Assembly: GCA_016744995.1 (NCBI GenBank)
Contig: JADGDG010000001.1
Span: 722,011-786,010, forward strand
Direction of reading: 5' to 3'
DNA: 64,000 nucleotides
From: Gammaproteobacteria bacterium
Lineage (GTDB): Bacteria > Pseudomonadota > Gammaproteobacteria > GRL18
This document shows positions 11,527-19,785 of the stretch, piece by piece. The notes beneath the pieces are model-generated. The model was not told where the DNA came from, made no database searches, and was given only the letters and a program-made list of their open reading frames with translations. Both the position numbers and the translations under genes were made by a program. Numbering within the stretch: the first letter of the stretch is position 1; the number at the start of each line of letters is the position of its first letter.

Positions 11527-12527
11527 AAAAACGCATTCAACGGCAGGGAATTGAAGTTTTTAGCCTCTCTTTTTTAGATGTTGTATCCTGTGGTTTTGGT
11601 GCAATTATTTTATTGCTGGTGATCAGTAAAATTGCCCAGCCTATTGTGTTTGAGGAAACTACAACTGAATTAAAAAAAGCATTACTGGAGGCTAAACAAG
11701 AGCTGCTCAGAACTCAGGAAAAAATTATAAGCACAAATAACAAATTAACTCAGTCCAGGCAGGAAATAGATCATATCAACCATAAGTTAACTAATGATTC
11801 ATTGAAATTGACTAAAATTAGTCATGCATATGAAGATTCAGGCAATAACTTGAATGTACAATTAATTATCAAGGAAAAACTAAAACAGGCACGCCAGGAG
11901 CTTACGGATGAAATGCGTCGTTTACAAAATAAAACACCAGTGACTAATAAACAAAATACCATTGGCGGGATAAGTGTCAGTAGTGAATATATTATTTTTA
12001 TAATTGATACATCCGGCTCAATGAAAAATTTTGCCTGGACGATGGTGCGAAAAAAAATGAAAGAAATCTTACAAATACATCCAAATGTCAAAGGAATTCA
12101 GGTGATGAATGATATGGGTGATTATATGTTCAGTCAATATGCCGGGCGTTGGATCCCTGATACACCCGCGAGAAGACGAGCTATTTTAAAGCAGCTATCT
12201 TATTGGGAACCTTTTTCTAATTCATCTCCAGAAGAAGGTATTACCAAAGCAATTCGCCGATTTTATGCCAATGATAAACAAATTTCCTTATATATTTTTG
12301 GAGATGATTTTTCCAGAGGTTCAATCCAGTCATTACTGAATACGGTGCAAAAATTAAATAAAAGCAACCGTTCAGGAGAAAAAAGGGTAAGAATTAATGC
12401 CGTAGGATTTCCGGTATTATTTGAACATCCTGGTACTGAAAGTAATATTGCCCGTTTTTCAGCTTTAATGAGAAAAATAACAGAAGATAATAATGGCAGC
12501 TTCGTTGGCTTGACTCATCTTAAATAA
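11523..12527 (+). CDS. Membrane-anchored VWA-domain protein (second of pair)
   Basis: A 334-residue paralogue-like partner of the preceding gene. The N-terminal helix repeats the motif (SFLDVVSCGFGAIILL), followed by a coiled coil at ~45-120 and a VWA domain from ~150. The MIDAS DTSGS is at residues 162-166; the third metal ligand probably lies in LYIFGDDFSRG. Beyond the membrane motif the two VWA proteins are quite different, so they look like two specialised subunits and not a recent duplication. Together with the channel they could form an ExbB-(VWA)2 complex. The gene ends the overlapping part of the cluster. Confidence 0.8.
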   Translation: MKKRIQRQGIEVFSLSFLDVVSCGFGAIILLLVISKIAQPIVFEETTTELKKALLEAKQELLRTQEKIISTNNKLTQSRQEIDHINHKLTNDSLKLTKISHAYEDSGNNLNVQLIIKEKLKQARQELTDEMRRLQNKTPVTNKQNTIGGISVSSEYIIFIIDTSGSMKNFAWTMVRKKMKEILQIHPNVKGIQVMNDMGDYMFSQYAGRWIPDTPARRRAILKQLSYWEPFSNSSPEEGITKAIRRFYANDKQISLYIFGDDFSRGSIQSLLNTVQKLNKSNRSGEKRVRINAVGFPVLFEHPGTESNIARFSALMRKITEDNNGSFVGLTHLK

Positions 12528-12612
12528 TTTCTACTATTTCATCATAATATCCTGCTACTCACCTATAAATGGTTTAGAATATAGATAGAATAAAAGATTT
12601 AAGGTCATTAAT

Positions 12613-13098
12613 TTGAAAACACTCACTTTTTCTATACTGATTCTATTTTATATAACTGCTTGTCAGACTCATCTACCGATTGTAGGAGGTGATGATGTGG
12701 ACACACCGTGTCCGGAAAATATTGAATCCATAGAATTAGCGGATATTGATTATCTGCTTTATGCTAATAAGATGATAGATTCGATGGTTGAAAACAATAA
12801 TGTAAAGCAGGAAACGATCAATAGCAGAATGCGATTGTCCATATCCCCCATCACTCAAAGTTATAGTGATATCAATATGAGTACCCTGAACACAGCAATT
12901 AAAAATAGAGTTTTACGCTCAGGACTATTTATCATTGTCAGTGATATGAGTGTCACAAATTTTAATCTGTCTGGAGAACTTAAAGAAGTAGTACAGCAAT
13001 CAAGCTCATGCAGCCAACGCTATGATGAGTTTTCCTTACAACTAAAAAACATTAAAAATGGTTCAACGCTTTGGTCTGAATTAAAGCAATTTAGATAA
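12613..13098 (+). CDS. LpoB-like lipoprotein (penicillin-binding protein activator family)
   Basis: A 161-residue predicted lipoprotein starting at TTG with AAGG 8 bp upstream; the signal ends in YITAC. The sequence follows the LpoB pattern: ANKMIDSMVEN, a strand with RMRLSISPIT, then INMSTLNTAIKNRVLRSGLFIIV and a terminal strand GSTLWSELKQFR. LpoB activates the peptidoglycan synthase PBP1B from the outer membrane. Here the protein is the last member of the envelope cluster, after an 85-bp gap, so it may instead be a structural part of that system. It is shorter than enteric LpoB and lacks its long Pro-rich linker. Confidence 0.65.
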   Translation: MKTLTFSILILFYITACQTHLPIVGGDDVDTPCPENIESIELADIDYLLYANKMIDSMVENNNVKQETINSRMRLSISPITQSYSDINMSTLNTAIKNRVLRSGLFIIVSDMSVTNFNLSGELKEVVQQSSSCSQRYDEFSLQLKNIKNGSTLWSELKQFR

Positions 13099-13102
13099 TA
13101 AA

Positions 13103-13657
13103 ATGGCTAAACTACCAGAAAAAACCAAACAAATTGCCAAAGTACATGCTCAGCTGATTAATAGTGTTGTTATGGCCTGTCATAACAAAGAAATATTCCC
13201 TCAGCTTGAGCCAGTATTAAAATCATCTGCAGAAAATGGCTGGGTGGCACTGATTGCCAGAATTCGTAAAATACTAGCGGGTTCACGTAATAGTAAGCTT
13301 TTAGTCGGTCTTGATGATGAAGATGCTGCTATAATTCTTGCTATTTTAGTCGGTTTACAGGATCCCTCTCAATTACCAAAAATGGAACAAGCCACTGACT
13401 CCAAATTTGCTGCTCCCGGATTAGCAAAAATGATTGATGCTGCGGCAAAAGGTGATGTAAAAGCCCTCTCAGTACTTGCTGATATGGCTCAGAAAATGGT
13501 CTCCACTCCTGGTGATATGCGTCAGCTGGGTGGCATTATACAGATTATGATTAATGGTGAGCGTGATCAGATAATACTCACTAAGAACATGGATGAGAGA
13601 GGTGTTAAACTGGTTGAAAATTTGCTAGAAGAATTAGCCTTACTAAATCCGCAATAA
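13103..13657 (+). CDS. Conserved hypothetical protein, helical
   Basis: A 184-residue cytosolic protein beginning 4 bp after the LpoB-like gene. There is no signal peptide or membrane helix. The sequence is almost entirely helical with a Gly/Ala-rich middle (LLVGLDDEDAAIILAILVGLQDPSQLP) and a ...KMIDAAAKGDVKALSVLADMAQ stretch that is vaguely repeat-like. I do not recognise the family. Its close spacing makes cotranscription with the envelope cluster possible, but the next gene (a CZB protein) and PhnA look unrelated to the envelope, so it may belong to a separate group. Confidence 0.6.
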   Translation: MAKLPEKTKQIAKVHAQLINSVVMACHNKEIFPQLEPVLKSSAENGWVALIARIRKILAGSRNSKLLVGLDDEDAAIILAILVGLQDPSQLPKMEQATDSKFAAPGLAKMIDAAAKGDVKALSVLADMAQKMVSTPGDMRQLGGIIQIMINGERDQIILTKNMDERGVKLVENLLEELALLNPQ

Positions 13658-13670
13658 CTATAAAGTCATT

Positions 13671-14033
13671 ATGAGCAGTGAAACAATTTTCTTACAAGCA
13701 ATTAAGGCACATGTTGAATATTTAAAAAATATTCAACAAAATATTAATGGTGTGTCTGATTATTGCGGTACTGATCACTACTCTTGTGAATTTGGAATAT
13801 GGCTGCATGATGAAGCAGTGGATAATGCAAAAGTTCTGGGAAAAAGAGCTGAAGAAATTGTTGGGCAACTCTATGAACCACATAAACAATTTCATTATGC
13901 GAGTAGTGAAGCGATTATAGCATTTGATGAAAATGATCACCTGTTAGCAAAGCGCTCGATGACAAAAATGATTTACTTATCAGATAAACTCATCAAACTA
14001 TTACTTGAGTTGAATGAAATTGCTGATAAATGA
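13671..14033 (+). CDS. Stand-alone CZB (chemoreceptor zinc-binding) domain protein
   Basis: A 120-residue protein made almost only of a CZB domain. The four zinc ligands of the family can be seen: His in IKAHVEYL (residue ~13), the Cys of CEFGIWLH (~39) and the two His of EPHKQFHYAS (~71 and 75). CZB domains usually sit at the C-terminus of chemoreceptors or on diguanylate cyclases such as DgcZ and sense zinc or hypochlorous acid through the Cys. A solo version probably acts as a soluble sensor or regulator of a partner. No partner is adjacent; the chemoreceptor at 19786 lacks its own CZB. Confidence 0.8.
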   Translation: MSSETIFLQAIKAHVEYLKNIQQNINGVSDYCGTDHYSCEFGIWLHDEAVDNAKVLGKRAEEIVGQLYEPHKQFHYASSEAIIAFDENDHLLAKRSMTKMIYLSDKLIKLLLELNEIADK

Positions 14034-14048
14034 ACCAGGATCTAAAGA

Positions 14049-14633
14049 ATGACAATAGAAAAAATTTTAAATGAACGTAGTGGCTCAAAATGCGAACTTT
14101 GTGGTGCAGAAGAAAACCTAAATAGCTATGAAGTCCCTTCTTCTCCAGGCTGTCAAAGCACTGTAGAAGAAATGATTTTAGTTTGTCCAATCTGCATGGA
14201 ACAAATTGAAATCCAGGAAAAAATGGATCCGAATCACTGGCGTTGCTTAAATGACAGTATGTGGAGCCAAATTCCGGTTGTTCAGGTTATGGCCTGGAGA
14301 ATGCTGACCCGTCTTCAAAGTGAAGGTTGGCCTCAGGACTTATTAGATATGCTGTATCTGGATGAAAAGACTTTGGCCTGGGCACAATTAACAGCAGCAG
14401 AGGGTTCAGATGAAGGGTTCATTATCCATAAAGATAGTAATGGTGTAACCCTTGAAACAGGTGACACAGTTGTTATTATTAAGGATTTGAATGTCAAAGG
14501 AACCAGCTTTACAGCTAAACGTGGTCTATCAGTTCGAGGTATTTCTCTTGTTGCTGATAATTCTGAACATATTGAAGGACGGGTTAATGGACAGCGAATA
14601 GTTATACTGACCAAATTTGTAAAAAAATTGTAA
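14049..14633 (+). CDS. phnA: PhnA family zinc-ribbon protein
   Basis: A 194-residue PhnA-family protein. The N-terminal zinc ribbon has paired CELCGAEE and CPICMEQI motifs. The C-terminal PhnA domain has KDSNGVTLETGDTVVIIKDL, KGTSFTAKRG and the DNSEHIEGRVNGQRIVILTKFVKK tail (positions ~137-194). PhnA was once linked to phosphonate use, but that assignment was not borne out for most members and the role is unclear. The protein is longer than E. coli PhnA (~111 residues) because of a middle segment (RCLNDSMWSQIPVVQVMAWR) found in the longer subgroup. It lies 15 bp after the CZB gene. Confidence 0.85.
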   Translation: MTIEKILNERSGSKCELCGAEENLNSYEVPSSPGCQSTVEEMILVCPICMEQIEIQEKMDPNHWRCLNDSMWSQIPVVQVMAWRMLTRLQSEGWPQDLLDMLYLDEKTLAWAQLTAAEGSDEGFIIHKDSNGVTLETGDTVVIIKDLNVKGTSFTAKRGLSVRGISLVADNSEHIEGRVNGQRIVILTKFVKKL

Positions 14634-14673
14634 TAAAGCATTAATTGTACTTTTACCTAATCAGGATTAACCA

Positions 14674-15135
14674 ATGACCAATAATGATGTTTTGCGTCGA
14701 ATTCGATATACCTTTAATTATAATGACTCAAAAATGATAGCTCTATTTGGTCTTGCTGAACACAAGGTCACACGGGAGCAAATTAGCAGCTGGTTGAAAA
14801 AAGAAGAAGATGAAGCCTATCAACAGTTGACGGATATTCAACTGGCTATTTTTTTAAATGGTTTGATTAATGATAAACGCGGTAAAAGGGAGGGACCCCA
14901 GCATACCCCGGAAAAACATCTGACTAATAATATTATTTTCATGAAATTAAAAATTGCCTTAAATCTTCAAGCAGAAGAGGTTCTGGAGATAATGAATCTG
15001 GCTGGTTTTAAGATGAGCAAACATGAACTCAGTGCTTTTTTCCGTAAACCTGGACATAAACACTATCGAGAATGTAAAGATCAGATTTTACGCAATTTTC
15101 TTAAAGGCCTTCAGCTTAAATATCGTAAACCATAA
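14674..15135 (+). CDS. DUF1456 (YehS-like) protein
   Basis: A 153-residue protein matching the YehS/DUF1456 family: two tandem ~70-residue helical repeats. The first starts NNDVLRRIRYTFNYNDSKMIALF and ends in the FLNGLINDKRGKREG motif; the second starts NNIIFMKLKIALNLQAEEVLEI and ends FLRKPGHKHYRECKDQ-like. Family members are cytosolic and of unknown function. It follows phnA by 40 bp and has an AGGATT-type ribosome-binding site. Assignment to the family is confident; function is not. Confidence 0.82.
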   Translation: MTNNDVLRRIRYTFNYNDSKMIALFGLAEHKVTREQISSWLKKEEDEAYQQLTDIQLAIFLNGLINDKRGKREGPQHTPEKHLTNNIIFMKLKIALNLQAEEVLEIMNLAGFKMSKHELSAFFRKPGHKHYRECKDQILRNFLKGLQLKYRKP

Positions 15136-15214
15136 TAAAGAAATAAAATGATCCTTATTTATTAAAATTTAATTTAAATTTGTAAGTCTAGACTTAAATT
15201 GTCAGAGGAAACGC

Positions 15215-15766
15215 ATGAAAAAATTAACCCTGTTTATCTCGTTTATTTTGCTTCAACTTTCATTAGTTGCTGTTTACGCTGATGGTTTTTCTCTGTCCAG
15301 TCCTGATATAAATGGGCAATTATCAAAGGCTCATGTTTTTAATGGTTTTGGTTGCCAGGGGGAAAATATTTCTCCAAAACTTGATTGGACTAATGCCCCA
15401 AAAGGCACAAAAAGCTTTGCAGTCACGGTTTATGATCCAGATGCACCCACTGGAAGCGGGTGGTGGCATTGGCTTATATTTGATATTCCACAAGATAGTT
15501 CTTCACTGGCCCGGAATACTGGTCGGGTAAAGAATTCAATTGCTCCTGAAGGGAGTATTCAGAGTCGAACCAGTTTTGGCCAAACAGGTTATGGTGGTGC
15601 ATGTCCTCCTGAAGGAGATACAGCACATCAATATATCTTTACTGTTTATGCGCTGAAAGTGAAACAATTAGGACTGGATTCAGATGCACCTCCAGCAATG
15701 GTCGGCTTCTATCTTAATAGTAATCAACTGGCTAAGGCTTCAGTAATTGCTTATTATGCTCGATAG
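15215..15766 (+). CDS. YbhB/YbcL family (PEBP-like) secreted protein
   Basis: A 183-residue phosphatidylethanolamine-binding-protein fold. A signal peptide covers residues 1-22 (hydrophobic core LFISFILLQLSLVAVYA). Family motifs are CQGENISPKLDWTNAPKGTKS, VTVYDPDAPTGSGWWHWL and YGGACPPEGDTAHQYIFTVYAL, which build the conserved ligand pocket. Bacterial members resemble Raf kinase inhibitor protein by fold, but their role is unknown; this one is likely periplasmic. AGAGGAA precedes the ATG. Its 3' end overlaps the convergent RRM gene by 13 bp, so there is no room for a separate terminator. Confidence 0.9.
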   Translation: MKKLTLFISFILLQLSLVAVYADGFSLSSPDINGQLSKAHVFNGFGCQGENISPKLDWTNAPKGTKSFAVTVYDPDAPTGSGWWHWLIFDIPQDSSSLARNTGRVKNSIAPEGSIQSRTSFGQTGYGGACPPEGDTAHQYIFTVYALKVKQLGLDSDAPPAMVGFYLNSNQLAKASVIAYYAR

Positions 15767-16023
15767 ATATTTGAATCCTGTTTTTTTGGCTCAGATTTTT
15801 TGACTCGAATAATAGCACCATCAATATTTGCACCATTAAGATTTTTCATTGCAGCCTTAGCTTCGCCCTGCTTAGGCATTTCGATAAAGGCAAAACCCTT
15901 GGATTTTCCAGTGCTTTGATCCAGAACCAGATCACAGGATTGTACCCTGCCATAACCTTCAAATAGATCCTGAAGATCAGCTTCGGTGGTATCACGATCA
16001 AGGTTGCGTATCAGCAGTTTCAT
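15754..16023 (-). CDS. RRM-domain RNA-binding protein
   Basis: An 89-residue protein consisting of one RNA recognition motif. RNP2 is LLIRNLDR at the N-terminus and RNP1 is KGFAFIEMP (residues ~44-52), both with the aromatic residues that stack on RNA. A short Lys/Gln tail follows. Such small proteins resemble cyanobacterial and proteobacterial cold-induced Rbp proteins and probably bind mRNA. The gene is isolated on the minus strand, tail-to-tail with the YbhB-like gene, with ~150 bp upstream for its own promoter. Confidence 0.92.
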   Translation of the reverse strand: MKLLIRNLDRDTTEADLQDLFEGYGRVQSCDLVLDQSTGKSKGFAFIEMPKQGEAKAAMKNLNGANIDGAIIRVKKSEPKKQDSNIYRA

Positions 16024-16172
16024 ATTTAATGCTCAAATTTAATTAATGTAATTGTTTATATGTTAACAGTTTCTGTTTTCTGGTGCAGATATTTATTATT
16101 TATTTTAGTGTTTTAATTATAAGATCCCCTCATTAAGTGCGATGAATAAGGAGGCTGATAATTTTAATTGCC

Positions 16173-16841
16173 CTAATTTCTTAAGGTAATGCAATAGGTT
16201 TTAAGCTCCTCATAACAGCTCCCCAGTTGACTGACAAATTCATTGGCTGTTTGAAAATCAGCCATTGGTGGGGCAATAACAACATCACAATTAAACGGCA
16301 CAAATAAAGCTTCACCTCTTGGTAGTGTCTTACCTAAACCATGCATAAGCACCGGTGTTATTGAGGTTTTTTTTCTATCATGGGCAATATGAAAAAGTCC
16401 TTTTTTAATACTGCTGATTTGTTCAGGTTTGCCGCGACTGCCTTCGGGAAAAATGATTAGGATGGCTTCATTGTCCAAAGCTTCATGACAGCCGGAGAAT
16501 AATTCTGTTTTAGAGACACGACGCTGGCGTTCAATGGGAATAATGCCAATAATATTCAAAGCAAACCAGGCTCTGTATTTATTGCTCAAAAAATAGTCTG
16601 CAGCAGCGACAGGTCGTAGTTTGTGTAATTGCTTTAATGGATATAAGCTCATTAAAACCAGAGTATCAAGGTGACTATTATGGTTGGCAGCAATGATAGC
16701 AGGTCCATTTTTCGGCAGATTGTTTCTCCCCCGAATATTAAGACCTATAACTATAAATACCAATGGTTTAACCAGTAAGGCAAAAAAAATAACTTTTAGC
16801 AGCTTGTATTTGCCAGGAACAGGCATATTAATAAGCCACAT
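16173..16841 (-). CDS. 1-acyl-sn-glycerol-3-phosphate acyltransferase-like protein
   Basis: A 222-residue PlsC-superfamily acyltransferase. The catalytic HX4D motif is in NHNSHLD (~residues 54-58), and the second conserved block is IIFPEGSRGKPEQI. One N-terminal hydrophobic segment (~15-35) anchors it to the inner membrane. It overlaps the upstream cdsA-like gene by 14 bp, so the pair probably works in one phospholipid step: acylation to phosphatidate, then CDP-diacylglycerol formation. A second plsC-like gene at 23550 is the closer match to canonical PlsC, so this one may have a special acceptor. Confidence 0.85.
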   Translation of the reverse strand: MWLINMPVPGKYKLLKVIFFALLVKPLVFIVIGLNIRGRNNLPKNGPAIIAANHNSHLDTLVLMSLYPLKQLHKLRPVAAADYFLSNKYRAWFALNIIGIIPIERQRRVSKTELFSGCHEALDNEAILIIFPEGSRGKPEQISSIKKGLFHIAHDRKKTSITPVLMHGLGKTLPRGEALFVPFNCDVVIAPPMADFQTANEFVSQLGSCYEELKTYCITLRN

Positions 16842-17763
16842 AATACAGATAATGGAAAAAAAGTGGTGCAGTAAAAATTAAACTATCAAAGCGATCCAGA
16901 ATACCTCCATGGCCAGGAATAAGTTGGCCACTGTCTTTTATCTCAAGATCGCGCTTTACAGAAGAAATAACAACATCACCGATAAAACCAAAAACATTAA
17001 TTAATAAGCCGGCGAGCAAACTCAATTCCAGTGATAAGGGTGTTAAATAAGGCCCGACAAATGCTGAGGCCAGAGTGATAGTGAACATTCCTCCCAGAAA
17101 ACCTTCCCAGGTCTTATTCGGACTGACCTTGGGAATGATGGGATGTTTACCCAGAGCCTTACCCCAGATATATTGGCTGACATCATTGAATTGAGTCATA
17201 AAGAGCAAAAAAATCACCAGACCAATGTTGCCTGCAGCTGAATTTTTTTCCGGTAATACCAGTAAGTAAGCAATATGACTTAAACAAAATACCGTTAACA
17301 TGACAGCCCAATGCATCACACCTGCAGCCTTGATAAAGCCTTTGGTTTCACCAATTAAAACCATTCTCATGGGTAAAAAAAGAAAGATATAAATGGGTAT
17401 AAAAATAATAAAGAGGCCATACCATTGAATGCTGACCAGATAATATTGTACTGGAATGGCAGCATAGGCCCAGAAAATAACTCTCCTATCGGATTGTCGG
17501 CTGGGCACAATAGACAAAAATTCTTTCAGTGCCAAAAAACTGATTAAGGCAAATAATGATATAGCATAAGTAGTTCCCAGACTTAAACAGGCAAATAAAA
17601 TGGCAATCATCCACCACCAGGACTGAATACGCTGACGTAATTCGCTATAGTCTTTATCAGGCTCCTTTCTACTGATGAAAATGCTGCTCATGGAGCCAAT
17701 GACCAATAAGCCAAAGACCAGCAGCATAAAATTGAATGAATGATGCGGTATATTAAAGATCAT
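16828..17763 (-). CDS. cdsA: Phosphatidate cytidylyltransferase (CdsA)
   Basis: A 311-residue polytopic membrane protein with about eight hydrophobic helices. It makes CDP-diacylglycerol from phosphatidate and CTP. The signature sits near the C-terminus: SSVKRDLEIKDSGQLIPGHG continuing to GILDRFDS (about residues 265-295), with the metal-binding Asp residues. The family-typical DVSQYIWGKALGKHP and SPNKTWEGFLGG motifs are also present. It overlaps the downstream acyltransferase. In this lineage it could be a second CdsA copy next to the usual uppS-cdsA-dxr set, which is not in the window. Confidence 0.9.
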   Translation of the reverse strand: MIFNIPHHSFNFMLLVFGLLVIGSMSSIFISRKEPDKDYSELRQRIQSWWWMIAILFACLSLGTTYAISLFALISFLALKEFLSIVPSRQSDRRVIFWAYAAIPVQYYLVSIQWYGLFIIFIPIYIFLFLPMRMVLIGETKGFIKAAGVMHWAVMLTVFCLSHIAYLLVLPEKNSAAGNIGLVIFLLFMTQFNDVSQYIWGKALGKHPIIPKVSPNKTWEGFLGGMFTITLASAFVGPYLTPLSLELSLLAGLLINVFGFIGDVVISSVKRDLEIKDSGQLIPGHGGILDRFDSLIFTAPLFFHYLYYVAY

Positions 17764-17788
17764 TATTATTTTTTATTGGAATGCTTAG

Positions 17789-18391
17789 CTACTGACTTAT
17801 GGATTTTGTGATCAGAGGAATTAGAGGTTCAGGCAATATAAGATCACCGGACAAAGCAAATTGCTGTGCCTGCTCTGACATTTTGTTCCAGGTTCTAAGA
17901 ATGATAGTGATCCATTTATCTTCATCGTATTCAGGATGTTTTTCAGCAAACTCCAGCATATAATGCTCAATAAAAACCAGAGCACTAATATTTTCCAGTA
18001 GTTGAGTATCAGGATTATTTTTCAGATTTTTCTTTCCTACAGCCAGTTTGGCTCGTTCAATATTCTCTGAATCATAGCCTGCTTTAAGCATCAGTTCAGC
18101 CAGAGTATCAGCATGAAACTGATAAAGTTGTGTACGCCATTGATAATAACCTTTTTTATCCATTGGATAATCACTTCTTGCTGATTTCCAGCGTTCAATA
18201 TGCTGTGCTCTAATGGCTAATCCCATGACGTCATCAGCATCCGGTGCAAAGCGTTGTAACATGTCAGCCATTCTATGGGTATACAACAATTCTTTTGGCC
18301 AGTCTTTATTCCCGTCATTTTCTATATTGAGATCCTTAGCATTTGCAGAATCAATGAGTTCGCAAACCCGGCTAAATAATTCCTGAGTCAT
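17789..18391 (-). CDS. DUF4202 family protein
   Basis: A 200-residue cytosolic, mainly helical protein that I assign to DUF4202 from the pattern ELIDSANAKDLN, ELLYTHRMADMLQRF, AIRAQHIERWKSARSDYP and LVFIEHYMLEFAEKH. The conserved His/Glu/Asp residues are reminiscent of an HD-type metal site but not of a proven enzyme. It lies 25 bp upstream of cdsA on the same strand and may be cotranscribed with cdsA and the acyltransferase. Upstream, 18392-18632 is an AT-rich intergenic region in which I see no clear gene. Confidence 0.8.
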   Translation of the reverse strand: MTQELFSRVCELIDSANAKDLNIENDGNKDWPKELLYTHRMADMLQRFAPDADDVMGLAIRAQHIERWKSARSDYPMDKKGYYQWRTQLYQFHADTLAELMLKAGYDSENIERAKLAVGKKNLKNNPDTQLLENISALVFIEHYMLEFAEKHPEYDEDKWITIILRTWNKMSEQAQQFALSGDLILPEPLIPLITKSISQ

Positions 18392-18632
18392 ATTTAAATC
18401 CTATTCTTAATAAGCTTATTTATTATGTGTTTTTTTTACCATCAATGATTAGTTTCTTCACACTATTTCATTTTAATATGGGGATGAGATAATCAAATCA
18501 CCATGAATATTAGTAATAAGTTGGATATTTAGTGAGTACTTCAGATGAAAACGAGTATGATACTATTTTTATCAAGTATCAGCTGAATATATTTTTCCCT
18601 CAACAAACATAATTCATGAGAAAAAACTATTT

Positions 18633-19325
18633 CTAACTCATTGATGCAATTTCATCTTCCGTTAAATACCGCCATTCACCTTCAGCCAATTGAATATCTA
18701 AAGTGATGCGACCAATACTGATACGATGCAGTGCTTCAACATGATTGCCCACGGCAGCAAACATACGTTTAACCTGATGGTAGCGGCCTTCTTGAATGCT
18801 TAACAATGCCTTCTGTTTAGATTGTAAAATAAGTTGCGCAGGTAGTGTCGGTTTTAACTCGTTATTGAGTAATAGCCCTTTTTTAAAGACTTCAATATTA
18901 TCTGCACTAACATTTTCTGCCAAATCAACCTGATAAGATTTCTGACAGTTTCTTTTAGGAGAGGTGATACGATGTGACCATTGGCCATCATCAGTGATAA
19001 GAACTAATCCGGTGGTATCTACATCCAGTCGTCCGACAATATGCAGACGTTCATGTTTATCAATATCAATCAGATTTAAAACCGAAGGATGTACTTCATC
19101 CTGAGTCGAACAAATATATCCTGAAGGCTTATTCAGCATCAGATATCGATGGCCTAAAGTTGAAATCTGTTCATCACAATAAAATACCTGATCACTCATT
19201 TTAACTTTAAAGGCTGGATTTTTTATGCCGTCAAAATTAACAGAAATCTGACCAGATGAAATTGCTTTTTTTGCTGCAGAGCGACTTAGATTTGTATTTT
19301 GGCAGATATATTTATCGAGTCTCAT
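18633..19325 (-). CDS. rsuA: 16S rRNA pseudouridine(516) synthase RsuA
   Basis: RsuA isomerises U516 of 16S rRNA. The protein shows an S4 domain at the N-terminus (MRLDKYICQNTNLSRSAAKK), the catalytic GRLDVDTTGLVLITDDG block with the nucleophilic Asp, and the EGRYHQVKRMFAAVGNHV motif, all very close to E. coli RsuA. I placed the start at the MRLDKY methionine (19325), giving 230 residues like E. coli. An in-frame ATG 27 bp upstream would add nine residues with no homologous counterpart. Neither start has a convincing Shine-Dalgarno sequence. Confidence 0.92.
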   Translation of the reverse strand: MRLDKYICQNTNLSRSAAKKAISSGQISVNFDGIKNPAFKVKMSDQVFYCDEQISTLGHRYLMLNKPSGYICSTQDEVHPSVLNLIDIDKHERLHIVGRLDVDTTGLVLITDDGQWSHRITSPKRNCQKSYQVDLAENVSADNIEVFKKGLLLNNELKPTLPAQLILQSKQKALLSIQEGRYHQVKRMFAAVGNHVEALHRISIGRITLDIQLAEGEWRYLTEDEIASMS

Positions 19326-19785
19326 AAGAATAATTAATCGGACTTCCATCATTAACTAAAATACTAAAAAATCTTTACAGGTTTCATAGAAATTATTGTT
19401 TGTGAATAACAATTTCATTCAGTATAAAGCAGACAAAAACCTAAAACAAACTATCTCGAATAGAAATAATTTGATTATCAAACAAATAAAAATATCCCTT
19501 GTTTTTATAATGATTTAAATGGAGTTAATCAATGCCCATCCCAGCCATAACTTCATTTTTCCAGGATTAAATTTATCTGAAAACTTCACCAACTTTTTAA
19601 TCTTTTAATTATGGCTGTCTTGAGCCACTGTCTGCGATTCAAACTAATTTTATTATAAATATATATTATAAATTACCTATAAATTCATGTTATTTTTATA
19701 AATATTTTATTAAAAAATATTGAATAATTAAAAAAGATCTCCTAAGCTTTATTAATAGAGTTTAGAGTAAAAAGTAGAGGTAATT
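19326..19785. other. AT-rich intergenic region with a long-range inverted repeat
   Basis: About 460 bp between the divergent rsuA and chemoreceptor genes. CAGCCATAA (19542-19550) pairs perfectly with TTATGGCTG (19609-19617) across 58 bp, which could be a large stem-loop in the chemoreceptor leader or a short transcript. The rest is AT-rich, especially 19640-19735. I see no ORF with a ribosome-binding site. Confidence 0.35.

Noticed and set aside
10426-12527. Reading the paired VWA genes as an anti-phage Zorya locus
   Set aside because: Zorya needs ZorB-type OmpA-like proteins and ZorC/ZorD effectors; none are seen here, and the neighbours are envelope proteins.
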